9,523 bases of DNA from Lachnoclostridium sp. UBA7097 (GTDB taxonomy: Bacteria; Bacillota; Clostridia; Lachnospirales; Lachnospiraceae): the NCBI GenBank assembly GCA_002499945.1, contig DKYP01000093.1, positions 1-9,523 on the forward strand, in the 5' to 3' direction. Position numbers and translations under genes: made by a program. The notes beneath the pieces were generated by a model. It was not told the origin of the DNA. It was given only the letters and a program-made list of their open reading frames with translations, and did no database searches. Of this stretch, positions 1 to 7,032 are shown piece by piece; within the stretch, counting starts at the first letter, position 1; every line of letters starts with the position of its first letter.

Positions 1-32
1 CTATATAAATAAGTGATAAAATTTAGAAAAAA

Positions 33-38
33 TATAAT
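33..38 (+). promoter_or_regulatory. Possible -10 box upstream of gene 1
   Basis: A perfect TATAAT lies 54 bases before the start codon of the first gene. No convincing TTGACA-like -35 hexamer is seen 16-18 bases upstream, and there is no TG extension. The whole leader is extremely AT-rich, so a chance match is quite possible. If real, transcription would begin near base 45. Confidence 0.28.
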
Positions 39-73
39 TATATAAAATTTACCGGTTTAATTTTATTTAAGAA

Positions 74-83
74 GAGGAAGGGG
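74..83 (+). promoter_or_regulatory. Ribosome binding site of gene 1
   Basis: A purine run (GAGGAAGGGG) ends 8 bases before ATG at 92. It supports this start over the ATG at 85, which is in a different frame and too close to the purine run. The signal peptide immediately downstream also supports the start at 92. Confidence 0.7.
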
Positions 84-91
84 AATGTATT

Positions 92-178
92 ATGAAGAAA
101 TATTCAAGGCGTATTTTAGCAGGAATAATGTCGTTTGTCCTGCTTTTGACAATGGTATTTCCAGTACCAGTACGGGCA
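92..178 (+). other. Signal peptide of gene 1
   Basis: Residues 1-29: a basic start (MKKYSRR), a hydrophobic core rich in Leu, Val, Met and Phe, and a V-R-A motif before Asp-Asp. This fits cleavage by signal peptidase I after Ala29. No lipobox cysteine is present. Confidence 0.9.
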
Positions 179-3100
179 GACGATAGTCCTGGCGATACAA
201 CCACAAAATTTAATGAAGGCAGTATTGGGGGTATTGGAAGTGGCAAAAGTTATGCAATTGCTTTAAAGGGCAGTAATAAGGCAGTAAAAAAGATTACAAC
301 GTATTTTTATAATGAAATAACTAAAGTTACTGGATATGTGGATATTGCTGGAGGGAAAGTTGGAAATGATGCCCAGGCTTTTATAATTAACGTATGTAGT
401 GCCAGTGATAAAAAAGTAAACATATTAGTAGAAGATAAAGATAGCGCTGGAAAGTATAGATATTTAAAAAAGGAAGGAACAGGTGCAGCTCCCGAAGCAG
501 TATATAATGCATTTGTTGACCCTGGTGATACCACTTACTATTCTGAAACAAATAATAATAGTGAAGTTTTTCAGTTTATTTTAGAGGGTGATGGAAATGA
601 TTTTAAAATTAAGTCAGTAGCAGATTCTGGTAAATATGCTGTTGTTGAAGGTGATGATTTAAAGTTTATTGTGCCTGATGATACTAATAAAGCAGCTGAA
701 TTTACATTTATTGAGGTTACAGATAGTAATGTTGTAACCCCAAAACCAGCAGGAGATTCTGCAATTAAAAGCGGGAAGTTTGTAATTATATCAGAAACCA
801 AAAATCGTGCACTTAATGCTAAACAAGCACCGTGGACACAAAATGATTTCTTGGCAGATGCTTCTTTTGATGTTACAGCAAAAAAGATTGAATCTGAGAG
901 TGCAATTTTTGATATTAGTGAACCACCAAAGAGTAAGGAAGATAGTAGCAAAAAAGATAATGGTACAGTAGTTATAACATGCCATTATAAATATGGTGAT
1001 GCCGAAGAACATTCGATGAGAGTACAGAATGGCGAAGAGGTTGCATATATTGATATTGAACATCGTGATTATGAGGATGCTAATAATTTTGTTATAGAAA
1101 AAGCTGATAAGGATGGCAATTTCTATTATATTAAAACATATGCAGGAAAATATGCAGTTATTGAAGCAAGTGGTGCTTTGAGGTTTAAAGATAAAGATCA
1201 AGCAGAAAAATTTAAATTTGTAGATGCGACAGATGTAAAAGTAGATAGCAGCGGAGATAATTCTGGCAGTAGCGGAGGTAACACAGGTACAGGTGGTGAT
1301 AACCAAGGTGGGAACACAGGCGGTGGCAGCACAGGTGGTGAGGTAGCAGATTTAGACCCAAATGCTGAATATGCTATTATATCAAAGACTACAGGGCGTG
1401 CTTTGGATATTAAGAAAAATCAATCCTTTGTAGAGAGTGGAGTAATAGCAGATGCACTTTATTTTTCTGGTTCAAAGAAAATTGCAGGTATAAATGTAAG
1501 GTTTAGTGTCCAAGAAATAAAAGATGGTAATGGTAAAGTAAAGATAATAGGTTATTTTGATGGAAAAAAGTATAAACTCAGGTCAGAACCTGGAAGAGAA
1601 GTTGGATTTTTTTACTATGGAATTGATACACCAGATGATAATGATGATTCTTTTATTATAGAAAAGGCTGGAGAGGATACTTTCAAAATTAAATCGTGTG
1701 GAAGTAATAGATATGCAAGTATTGATTCTTCTTTAAAAGGACTTTTATTTAAGGATAATACTACAGCAGAAGAATTTACCTTTTTAAATATGAATGGTTT
1801 TAGTTCATTTGACAATTCAATTTCCATACAGAGTAAATCAAATGGCAAGTATGTTAAGACATATAAATCAAATGGCACTGCATTAACTGTAAATGGACAG
1901 AAAGGTGATGAAGGTACAGTTTTCAGTAAAGTAGTATTTGGAACTAATAGCACAACAGCAAGTGGTGAAGAATATGTTACAGCATCTTTTGTTTCAAAGG
2001 ATTATGAAAACGGAATTAAATCTGTTATATGGGATAAAGATGCAGGTAATCCTGATGGTGCAAAATTAACACAGGTTATTACTGATGAAAAAAAAGTGGG
2101 AAGCGAATGGGAGTCAATACGTATTATTCCTAATGGTGATGGCACTGTTTCATTTAGGGACAGTTACTTTGACCGGTATATAACAGTACAGGGAATTAGT
2201 CTGGCATGTGGGAAGATTGCAGAAGGAACAACAAGGGATAAACTTACGGATAAAGAAAAGTTTATTATCCATACAGATAGTATTCCAGAAGCAGTAACTG
2301 ATTTTAAGATTAATGACAGAACCAGGACAAAAACAACATTGGATTTAACATGGAAGAATCCAACATGTATTTATACAAGTGCTGTTATTGAACAGAAACT
2401 TGCTAGTGAAGCTGATTCACAGTATAAGGAAATTGAAACATTAGGTGATGAGGAAAGTTATACTGTTACAGGTTTGCAGCAGAAAACAGATTATAGTTTC
2501 AGAATCCGACTTGATTTTTCTAATGGTACTGATACTTATTCATCAGAGTATGCATATGTTTCAGGAAGTACAATAGAAACAGACAGGCCAGCAGCACCAT
2601 CAAATGTGCATGTGAAGGAAAGTGCTGATGGCGTTTTTGAACTGACATGGGATGAGGTTGCAGGTGCAAATGGTTACAATGTTTACCAGGCAAGAAGCAA
2701 GTATGATAAAGAGGGATACAAATTATATAGTTTTGTTAATGGAAATAAGGCAACAATAACCACTGAAACAGGCAGGGATAAATACAGTTATTATTTCTGT
2801 GTCAGGGCTTTAGCAGGTTCCGGGGGCAGCCAGGTGGATTCAGAGGAATCTGAAATTGTTTCACTTGAAACGGAAATGTTTGGGGAACATACAGTCTTTT
2901 TTGCACCAACGGATGATGTAAAGAAGATAGACAAAGTATTAGCAGATATTTTTAAAGATGATAATGATTTTGATAAAGATGCACAGTTTAACAGGCAGCA
3001 GTGGCAGATTTACTTCAAACCAGGTGATTATACAGAAACAAGCTGCATGTATCTTGGCTTCTATACATCATTTAACGGGCTTGGCAAGACACCTTATGAT

Positions 3101-6100
3101 GTTAAATTAAATAATATTGCAATACCGGCTTACCTGCCTTCTGGTGAGTTAGGTGGTGATGGAAATAATGCAACATGTAACTTCTGGCGTTCTGCAGAGA
3201 ATCTTTCTGTCATGTTTACAGGAAATGAGCAGGGAAAGGCAAAGGAAGGTTGTCGTGAGGACAGGGAGGAGGATTTTAACTGGGCAGTTGCACAGGCAGC
3301 ACCTTTAAGAAGGGTTTATTCAGAACGTCCTGTTGCGTATGACTGGAATTATGGCTGGGCAAGCGGCGGTTATGTAGCGGACTGTTACTTTGTAGGTGCA
3401 GATAGTAACAGGAACAGTGCAGGCACAGCTTCAGGGCAGCAGTTCTTTACAAGGAACAGCAGGGTAGAAGGCAATACATATGGTACTACACTGAATAACT
3501 TTTTTATGGGTGTGGAAGCAGAAAATAACCTGACAAGTGAAAACGGTACAGCATTAAAGAATAATAACGGATATACTAACTGGGGAATTGCTGGAAATAA
3601 AGATGCAAATGGCAAGATACCACAGCAGGTTGTAACAGAAATTACAAGTACACCAAAGATTAGTGAAAAACCATTCCTTTACCTGGACAAAGGGGAATAC
3701 AAGATATTTATACCAGCTGTACAGGAAAACAGGATAGGCATAAGCTGGGGTGAAGGCAAAGACAATGAGGGAATGGGCAAAGGCACAAGCCTTTCATTAT
3801 CAGATTTTTATATTGCAAAACCATCTGATACCGCAAAGGAAATAAATGCACAGATTGAAGCTGGAAAGAATATTTACTTTACACCTGGTATTTACCATGC
3901 AGAAGAACCTATTGTTGTAAACAGGGAAAATGCAATTTTACTTGGTTCAGGAATGACATCAATTATCCCAGATAATGATGATATGGCAATGAAAGTTGGG
4001 GATGCAGATGGTATAAGGATTGAAGGTTTAATCTTTGATGCAGGTCTTTCTTCAAAATATTTATTACAGGTAGGTGGGAAAAAGACTAATGTAAGCCATT
4101 CAGCTAACCCAATTGTATTACAGGATTTATTCTTCCGTGTAGGCGGTACAACGGATGTTTTAACAAAAGCAGATGATGCAATGGAGATTAACTGTAATGA
4201 TGTAATCTGTGACCATTTCTGGATATGGAGGGCAGACCACGGTGCTGGTGTTGAGTGGTATGGTAATGAATCAAAACATGGTCTTATTGTAAACGGGGAT
4301 AATGTTAACTGTTATGCGTTGTTTAATGAACATTTCCAGGAATACCATACATTGTGGAATGGTGAAAACGGTGCAACATATTTTTACCAGAATGAAACAT
4401 GTTATGACCCTATTTCACAGGATGCATGGATGTCACATGGAGGTACTGTAAATGGTTATTCATCTTATAAGGTATCTAATGATGTAAAGAACCATTATGC
4501 GGCAGGACTTGGAGTATATAATGTATTTATATATACAGGGCCTTTGTATGATGCAAAGAGTATAGGCATACAGCTTGATAATGCAATAGAAGTCCCGAAC
4601 AGTGAGAATGTACTGGTAGAGAATGCTTGTATACAGACTTTTGCAAATGATGATGGTGCGCTTGCAAGGATTAACCATATTGTTAATGGTGCCGGCGGAA
4701 GTGCAAGCAGCGGCTACAATGAGGAAACGGGTGAGAGAGGTGAAAGCTGGTCAAGGAAATTCCTGCTTTACTATAATAATGGCCTGGCTGAGTATGGAAA
4801 AGAAACAGACCCTGCAACATTTAACTTTACCAATGGAAATGACCCTAAAGACCAGCGCAACCAGTTTATAGGCACAGAGAAGAGGACAACGGAGAATCCA
4901 GTTGCAGAACCGGAAGATGAGAAAATTTTCCTTGACAGAATAGAACAGCTTGTTAAAGAACTGTCTGCGGCTGTTGAGTCAGATTATACTAAAAAAAGCT
5001 GGAGAAATGCAGAACTTGAAAAAGCGCTTGCAAAAGCCAGGGAAATGATTGAAATTGGGAAACAGATATTAAATGGCACTTATAATGATACATCAAGGCT
5101 GCGCAGGGCTGCAAATTATAACCAGTACCTTATAAGCAAAATCCAGTCAGAAATTAACAAAGCGTGTACAACGCTTGAAGCAGCGGGAGAAAAACTTGTG
5201 TATATAGGGGATGCGTCAAGGCTTAATAATGTATGTAATGAAACTATTAATGAAGCAGATTACCAGAAAAATGAGGCATGGTATGCTTATTTAAATGCAC
5301 TGCGTAAAGTTGAAGAAATCCTCAAAGAAAGTGAAGAAAGGGATATATCAACCACGAAAAAGGTTTATGAATTAAACCAGGAGATTGAGGCAGCATATGA
5401 GGCTTTAAGGCTTGCAAGGCTTAAACTGACAGGTGAGGATTTTGGTTTAAATGTTAAAGAATTAAAAGAGGCATATGATAAATATTCAGCTTATAAGCAG
5501 TCTGATTATACAAGTGCAAGCTGGGCAGGTTTTGCGAAGGCTCTTGCAGATGCCAGGGCAGAACTTGATAAGGGTACTAAGGCAGTACAGGCAGATGTTG
5601 ATAAAGCTCTTGCAGCATTAAATGCGGCAGCAGGAAAACTTGTCAAAGCATCATCTGGCGGCAGCACAAATCTTTCTAAATTAAAAGAAGCATATAATAA
5701 GTATGCAGCTTATAAGCAGTCTGATTATACAAGTGCAAGCTGGGCAGATTTTGCGAAAGCCCTTGCAGATGCCAAGGCAGAACTTGATAAGGGTGATAAA
5801 GCAGTGCAGGCAGATGTTGATAAGGCACTTGCAGCATTAAATACAGCAGCAGGGAAACTTGTAAAGAACAGTAACAATGGTAACAATAACAATGGCGGTG
5901 GTTCTGTAATTTATCCAGGCGGCACAAGCAGTATTGATAAATGGCTTGAAACAATGTTATATAATGCATTGGCAAATAGTAATTATTCCAATGCTGACAG
6001 GGATAAAATCTTAGAGGCAATAGCAGGTCTTATAGATTCAAAAGCAGATATGGATGAAACGCAGGATAAGGCAGACGCATTGCTTGACGCAATAAATAGT

Positions 6101-6868
6101 ATTATTAATTCTAACAGTGGTACAGTCCGGGTAGAGGGTATAGTGCTTGATAAGTCTTCCCTGTCACTGGATAAGGGAAAGAAGGTTGTTTTAAATGCAA
6201 CTATAACACCAGAAGATGCAACTAATAAAGATATTATCTGGAGCAGTGATAATACTAAAGTTGCAACTGTTGACAAGAACGGTACTGTAAAAGCTGCAGG
6301 CAAGGGAACTGCTAATATTACAGCAACAACAGCAGACGGGTTAAAGACAGCAGTATGCAAGGTAACGGTTAAAGTACCAGCAACTAAAGTTACCATGAAT
6401 ACTAAGAAAGTATATATTGTTAAAGGAAGCACTATATCACTTAAGGCTGTAATGGCACCATCTGGCACAACAGATAAAATTAAGTGGAGTACATCAAAGT
6501 CTTATGTAGCTACTGTAAAATCCGGAAAGGTAAAGGCAAAGAAGACCGGGACAGCAGTAATTACAGCTAAGGCTTCAAGTGGAAAGAAAGCAACATGCAA
6601 AGTATATGTAGTTAAGAAGGCAAAGAAAGCAGCATCAGTTAAATTAGATAAAAAGAAAGTTTCTATTAAGAAGGGCGGATGGATACTTCTTAGTGCAGTA
6701 TTAAAACCAGAAAGTGCAACTGATACTGTAAATTGGAAAAGTTCAAATAAGAAAGTGGCTTCCGTAGATGCATATGGCTTTGTTAAAGCTAAGAAGAAAG
6801 GTAAAGCAACAATAACTGTAACAACAGGGAATGGCAAAAAAGTTACGTGTAAAGTAACTGTGAAATAA
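92..6868 (+). CDS. Secreted multi-domain GH55-like beta-helix glycosidase (probable beta-1,3-glucanase)
   Basis: This 2258-residue exported protein probably hydrolyses beta-1,3-glucan outside the cell. Seen in order: signal peptide 1-29 (cut after VRA); four fascin/ricin-like modules to about 729; two Fn3-like modules to 930; a tandem right-handed beta-helix about 933-1600; FIVAR-type helices 1610-1925; an Asn/Gly linker; three Big_2 modules 2012-2258. The beta-helix has two similar entry strands, IYFKPGDY (973-980) and IYFTPGIY (1261-1268), as expected of the double helix of GH55. Glu1413 (in NEH) and Glu1435 (in YQNE) are 22 residues apart, close to the catalytic pair I recall for GH55 laminarinases. 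Homologues in actinobacteria are often mislabelled adenylyl cyclase or coagulation factor 5/8 proteins. There is no LPxTG motif, dockerin or SLH module, so any surface attachment would be non-covalent. Two stops in a row (TAA TAA) end it. The neighbouring GH128 gene supports a beta-1,3-glucan role. Protein export and modular hydrolase nature are sure; the exact family is likely but not proven. Confidence 0.9.
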   Translation: MKKYSRRILAGIMSFVLLLTMVFPVPVRADDSPGDTTTKFNEGSIGGIGSGKSYAIALKGSNKAVKKITTYFYNEITKVTGYVDIAGGKVGNDAQAFIINVCSASDKKVNILVEDKDSAGKYRYLKKEGTGAAPEAVYNAFVDPGDTTYYSETNNNSEVFQFILEGDGNDFKIKSVADSGKYAVVEGDDLKFIVPDDTNKAAEFTFIEVTDSNVVTPKPAGDSAIKSGKFVIISETKNRALNAKQAPWTQNDFLADASFDVTAKKIESESAIFDISEPPKSKEDSSKKDNGTVVITCHYKYGDAEEHSMRVQNGEEVAYIDIEHRDYEDANNFVIEKADKDGNFYYIKTYAGKYAVIEASGALRFKDKDQAEKFKFVDATDVKVDSSGDNSGSSGGNTGTGGDNQGGNTGGGSTGGEVADLDPNAEYAIISKTTGRALDIKKNQSFVESGVIADALYFSGSKKIAGINVRFSVQEIKDGNGKVKIIGYFDGKKYKLRSEPGREVGFFYYGIDTPDDNDDSFIIEKAGEDTFKIKSCGSNRYASIDSSLKGLLFKDNTTAEEFTFLNMNGFSSFDNSISIQSKSNGKYVKTYKSNGTALTVNGQKGDEGTVFSKVVFGTNSTTASGEEYVTASFVSKDYENGIKSVIWDKDAGNPDGAKLTQVITDEKKVGSEWESIRIIPNGDGTVSFRDSYFDRYITVQGISLACGKIAEGTTRDKLTDKEKFIIHTDSIPEAVTDFKINDRTRTKTTLDLTWKNPTCIYTSAVIEQKLASEADSQYKEIETLGDEESYTVTGLQQKTDYSFRIRLDFSNGTDTYSSEYAYVSGSTIETDRPAAPSNVHVKESADGVFELTWDEVAGANGYNVYQARSKYDKEGYKLYSFVNGNKATITTETGRDKYSYYFCVRALAGSGGSQVDSEESEIVSLETEMFGEHTVFFAPTDDVKKIDKVLADIFKDDNDFDKDAQFNRQQWQIYFKPGDYTETSCMYLGFYTSFNGLGKTPYDVKLNNIAIPAYLPSGELGGDGNNATCNFWRSAENLSVMFTGNEQGKAKEGCREDREEDFNWAVAQAAPLRRVYSERPVAYDWNYGWASGGYVADCYFVGADSNRNSAGTASGQQFFTRNSRVEGNTYGTTLNNFFMGVEAENNLTSENGTALKNNNGYTNWGIAGNKDANGKIPQQVVTEITSTPKISEKPFLYLDKGEYKIFIPAVQENRIGISWGEGKDNEGMGKGTSLSLSDFYIAKPSDTAKEINAQIEAGKNIYFTPGIYHAEEPIVVNRENAILLGSGMTSIIPDNDDMAMKVGDADGIRIEGLIFDAGLSSKYLLQVGGKKTNVSHSANPIVLQDLFFRVGGTTDVLTKADDAMEINCNDVICDHFWIWRADHGAGVEWYGNESKHGLIVNGDNVNCYALFNEHFQEYHTLWNGENGATYFYQNETCYDPISQDAWMSHGGTVNGYSSYKVSNDVKNHYAAGLGVYNVFIYTGPLYDAKSIGIQLDNAIEVPNSENVLVENACIQTFANDDGALARINHIVNGAGGSASSGYNEETGERGESWSRKFLLYYNNGLAEYGKETDPATFNFTNGNDPKDQRNQFIGTEKRTTENPVAEPEDEKIFLDRIEQLVKELSAAVESDYTKKSWRNAELEKALAKAREMIEIGKQILNGTYNDTSRLRRAANYNQYLISKIQSEINKACTTLEAAGEKLVYIGDASRLNNVCNETINEADYQKNEAWYAYLNALRKVEEILKESEERDISTTKKVYELNQEIEAAYEALRLARLKLTGEDFGLNVKELKEAYDKYSAYKQSDYTSASWAGFAKALADARAELDKGTKAVQADVDKALAALNAAAGKLVKASSGGSTNLSKLKEAYNKYAAYKQSDYTSASWADFAKALADAKAELDKGDKAVQADVDKALAALNTAAGKLVKNSNNGNNNNGGGSVIYPGGTSSIDKWLETMLYNALANSNYSNADRDKILEAIAGLIDSKADMDETQDKADALLDAINSIINSNSGTVRVEGIVLDKSSLSLDKGKKVVLNATITPEDATNKDIIWSSDNTKVATVDKNGTVKAAGKGTANITATTADGLKTAVCKVTVKVPATKVTMNTKKVYIVKGSTISLKAVMAPSGTTDKIKWSTSKSYVATVKSGKVKAKKTGTAVITAKASSGKKATCKVYVVKKAKKAASVKLDKKKVSIKKGGWILLSAVLKPESATDTVNWKSSNKKVASVDAYGFVKAKKKGKATITVTTGNGKKVTCKVTVK
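233..2278 (+). repeat. Four fascin/ricin-like beta-trefoil-type modules
   Basis: Residues about 48-729 hold four diverged modules of roughly 145-160 residues each (48-210, 225-382, 422-568, 572-729). Each starts with a strand such as FVIISETKNRAL or YAIISKTTGRAL. Each ends with a second half carrying a recurring pattern: F-x-I-K-S/T, then G-K-Y-A-V or a variant, then a closing F-x-F or F-I-I strand (second halves begin near 171, 344, 531 and 688). Such folds usually bind sugars or act as spacers, so carbohydrate binding is inferred. The fourth copy is the most diverged. The fascin-like versus ricin-like assignment is by pattern only. Confidence 0.6.
1243..1344 (+). repeat. Gly/Ser/Asn-rich linker in gene 1
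   Basis: Residues about 385-417 are almost entirely Gly, Ser, Thr, Asn and Asp, with GGN/GGS-type repeats. They form a flexible linker between the second and third beta-trefoil-type modules. Confidence 0.85.
2279..2881 (+). other. Two Fn3-like modules in gene 1
   Basis: Residues about 730-831 and 833-930 each show the Fn3 pattern. Both have a Pro-led first strand (PEAVTDF; PAAPSNVHV) and a central tryptophan strand (LDLTWKNP; FELTWDEV). The first has YTVTGLQQKTDYSFRIR, the classic Fn3 L-x-x-x-T-x-Y-x-F-R-I/V-R signature; the second has YNVYQAR and a YYFCVRAL strand. They probably act as rigid spacers presenting the catalytic beta-helix. Confidence 0.8.
2888..4891 (+). other. Tandem right-handed beta-helix catalytic region, GH55-like
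   Basis: Residues about 933-1600. The first helix begins with VFFAPTDDVKKID and contains NFWRSAENLS (1030-1039) and SGQQFFTRNS (1114-1123). The second restarts at about 1247 with AKEINAQIEAGKNIYFTPG. The likely active-site stretch is in the second helix: WRADHG (1379-1384), the NEH glutamate 1413, LWNGENG (1421-1427) and YQNE with glutamate 1435. From memory of the family, fungal GH55 enzymes carry an EH motif followed about 23 residues later by QTE-PY. The layout here matches that closely. Fold is confident, family fairly so, substrate inferred. Confidence 0.72.
4919..5866 (+). repeat. Four FIVAR-type helical modules in gene 1
   Basis: Residues about 1610-1925 are helical and rich in Lys, Glu and Ala. 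The FIVAR signature (D-Y followed by T/Q, an aromatic W, then A-L-x-x-A) occurs at SDYTKKSW (1630-1637), at ADYQKNEAW in the second module, and twice as SDYTSASW. The first module carries about 24 extra residues between its two conserved halves, and the second is diverged. FIVAR modules are common in Gram-positive surface glycosidases and are thought to mediate carbohydrate or surface binding, or to act as stalks. Confidence 0.78.
5462..5866 (+). repeat. In-frame tandem duplication, 219-base period
   Basis: Bases 5462-5647 and 5681-5866 are nearly identical at DNA level and exactly 219 bases (73 codons) apart, so the frame is kept. Differences are scattered substitutions. The copies are joined by a short Ser/Gly spacer (SSGGST) in frame. 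This is a recent duplication, or gene-conversion product, of one FIVAR module. Confidence 0.93.
5867..6123 (+). other. Asn/Gly linker and small helical segment in gene 1
   Basis: Residues 1926-1946 form an Asn/Gly-rich linker. Residues about 1947-2011 (beginning SIDKWLETMLYNALAN) look like a compact three-helix segment with acidic Asp and Glu residues. I do not recognise it as a named family. It separates the FIVAR stalk from the Big_2 tail. Confidence 0.55.
6124..6865 (+). repeat. Three C-terminal Big_2 Ig-like modules, lysine-rich
   Basis: Residues about 2012-2094, 2095-2175 and 2179-2258. Each shows the Big_2 pattern: V-x-L/M-x-x-K at the start, I/V-x-W-S/K-S/T in the middle (WSSDNTKVATVD, WSTSKSYVATV, WKSSNKKVASVD), G-x-V-K-A-x-x-x-G-x-A-x-I-T, and a closing C-K-V-x-V strand. 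The last two are strikingly lysine-rich. Basic Big_2 tails are frequent on clostridial exported proteins and may bind the anionic cell wall or other polysaccharide; that role is inferred. Confidence 0.88.
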
Positions 6869-6891
6869 TAAATAATATAATATTTAAGTGT

Positions 6892-6921
6892 ACAAGGGCA
6901 GAACTGGTGTTTTGCCCTTGT
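6892..6921 (+). terminator. Strong intergenic hairpin lacking a U-run (weak terminator or mRNA stabiliser)
   Basis: Bases 6892-6904 pair with 6909-6921 to form a 13-bp stem (12 Watson-Crick pairs and one G-U) closed by a TGGT loop. It starts 24 bases after the stop codon of gene 1 and ends 11 bases before the ribosome binding site of gene 2. Neither strand has the following T-run of a standard intrinsic terminator. It could be a partial terminator, a 3' stabiliser of the gene 1 message, or a 5' stem-loop if gene 2 has its own promoter. Confidence 0.45.
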
Positions 6922-6931
6922 CTGTAAAAGA

Positions 6932-6937
6932 GAGGAG
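6932..6937 (+). promoter_or_regulatory. Ribosome binding site of gene 2
   Basis: GAGGAG ends 8 bases before ATG at 6946, a near-ideal match and spacing. It fixes the start of the second gene immediately before a clear signal peptide. Confidence 0.85.
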
Positions 6938-6945
6938 AAGATTAT

Positions 6946-7032
6946 ATGAAGAAATATCTAAGTAAAGTGATATTATCTTTCCTGTTTGCCGCGGCAGCAC
7001 TGGCAATACTGCCATATATGCCGGTAAATGCC
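6946..7032 (+). other. Signal peptide of gene 2
   Basis: Residues 1-29: MKKYLSK, then a hydrophobic Leu/Phe/Ala core, then V-N-A before Ala30. It fits signal peptidase I cleavage after Ala29, the same length as in the upstream protein. Confidence 0.9.

Noticed and set aside
791..1306. 171-codon open frame on the minus strand
   Set aside because: It lies wholly inside gene 1, is rich in Ile, Cys and Phe as antisense of AT-rich Lys/Asp/Asn coding sequence, and shows no recognisable domain.
4623..4871. 82-codon open frame on the plus strand in another frame
   Set aside because: It overlaps the conserved beta-helix coding region, has no convincing ribosome binding site, and its product resembles no family.
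5983..6468. 161-codon open frame on the minus strand
   Set aside because: Antisense to the FIVAR/Big_2 part of gene 1; its hydrophobic Val/Leu/Ser composition is the complement of repeated Lys/Asp/Thr codons.
92..6868. Adenylyl cyclase or coagulation factor 5/8 annotation for gene 1
   Set aside because: Homologous actinobacterial proteins often carry these names, but no cyclase motif or discoidin module is visible; the text is secreted beta-helix glycosidase-like.
6800..6868. Sortase anchor or other covalent surface anchor at the end of gene 1
   Set aside because: The protein ends in a Big_2 strand (CKVTVK) with no LPxTG-like motif, hydrophobic segment or basic tail after it.
6876..6881. 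TATAAT as a firm separate promoter for gene 2
   Set aside because: No acceptable -35 hexamer is present 16-18 bases upstream and the region is almost pure A/T, so I keep it only as a possibility tied to the hairpin.
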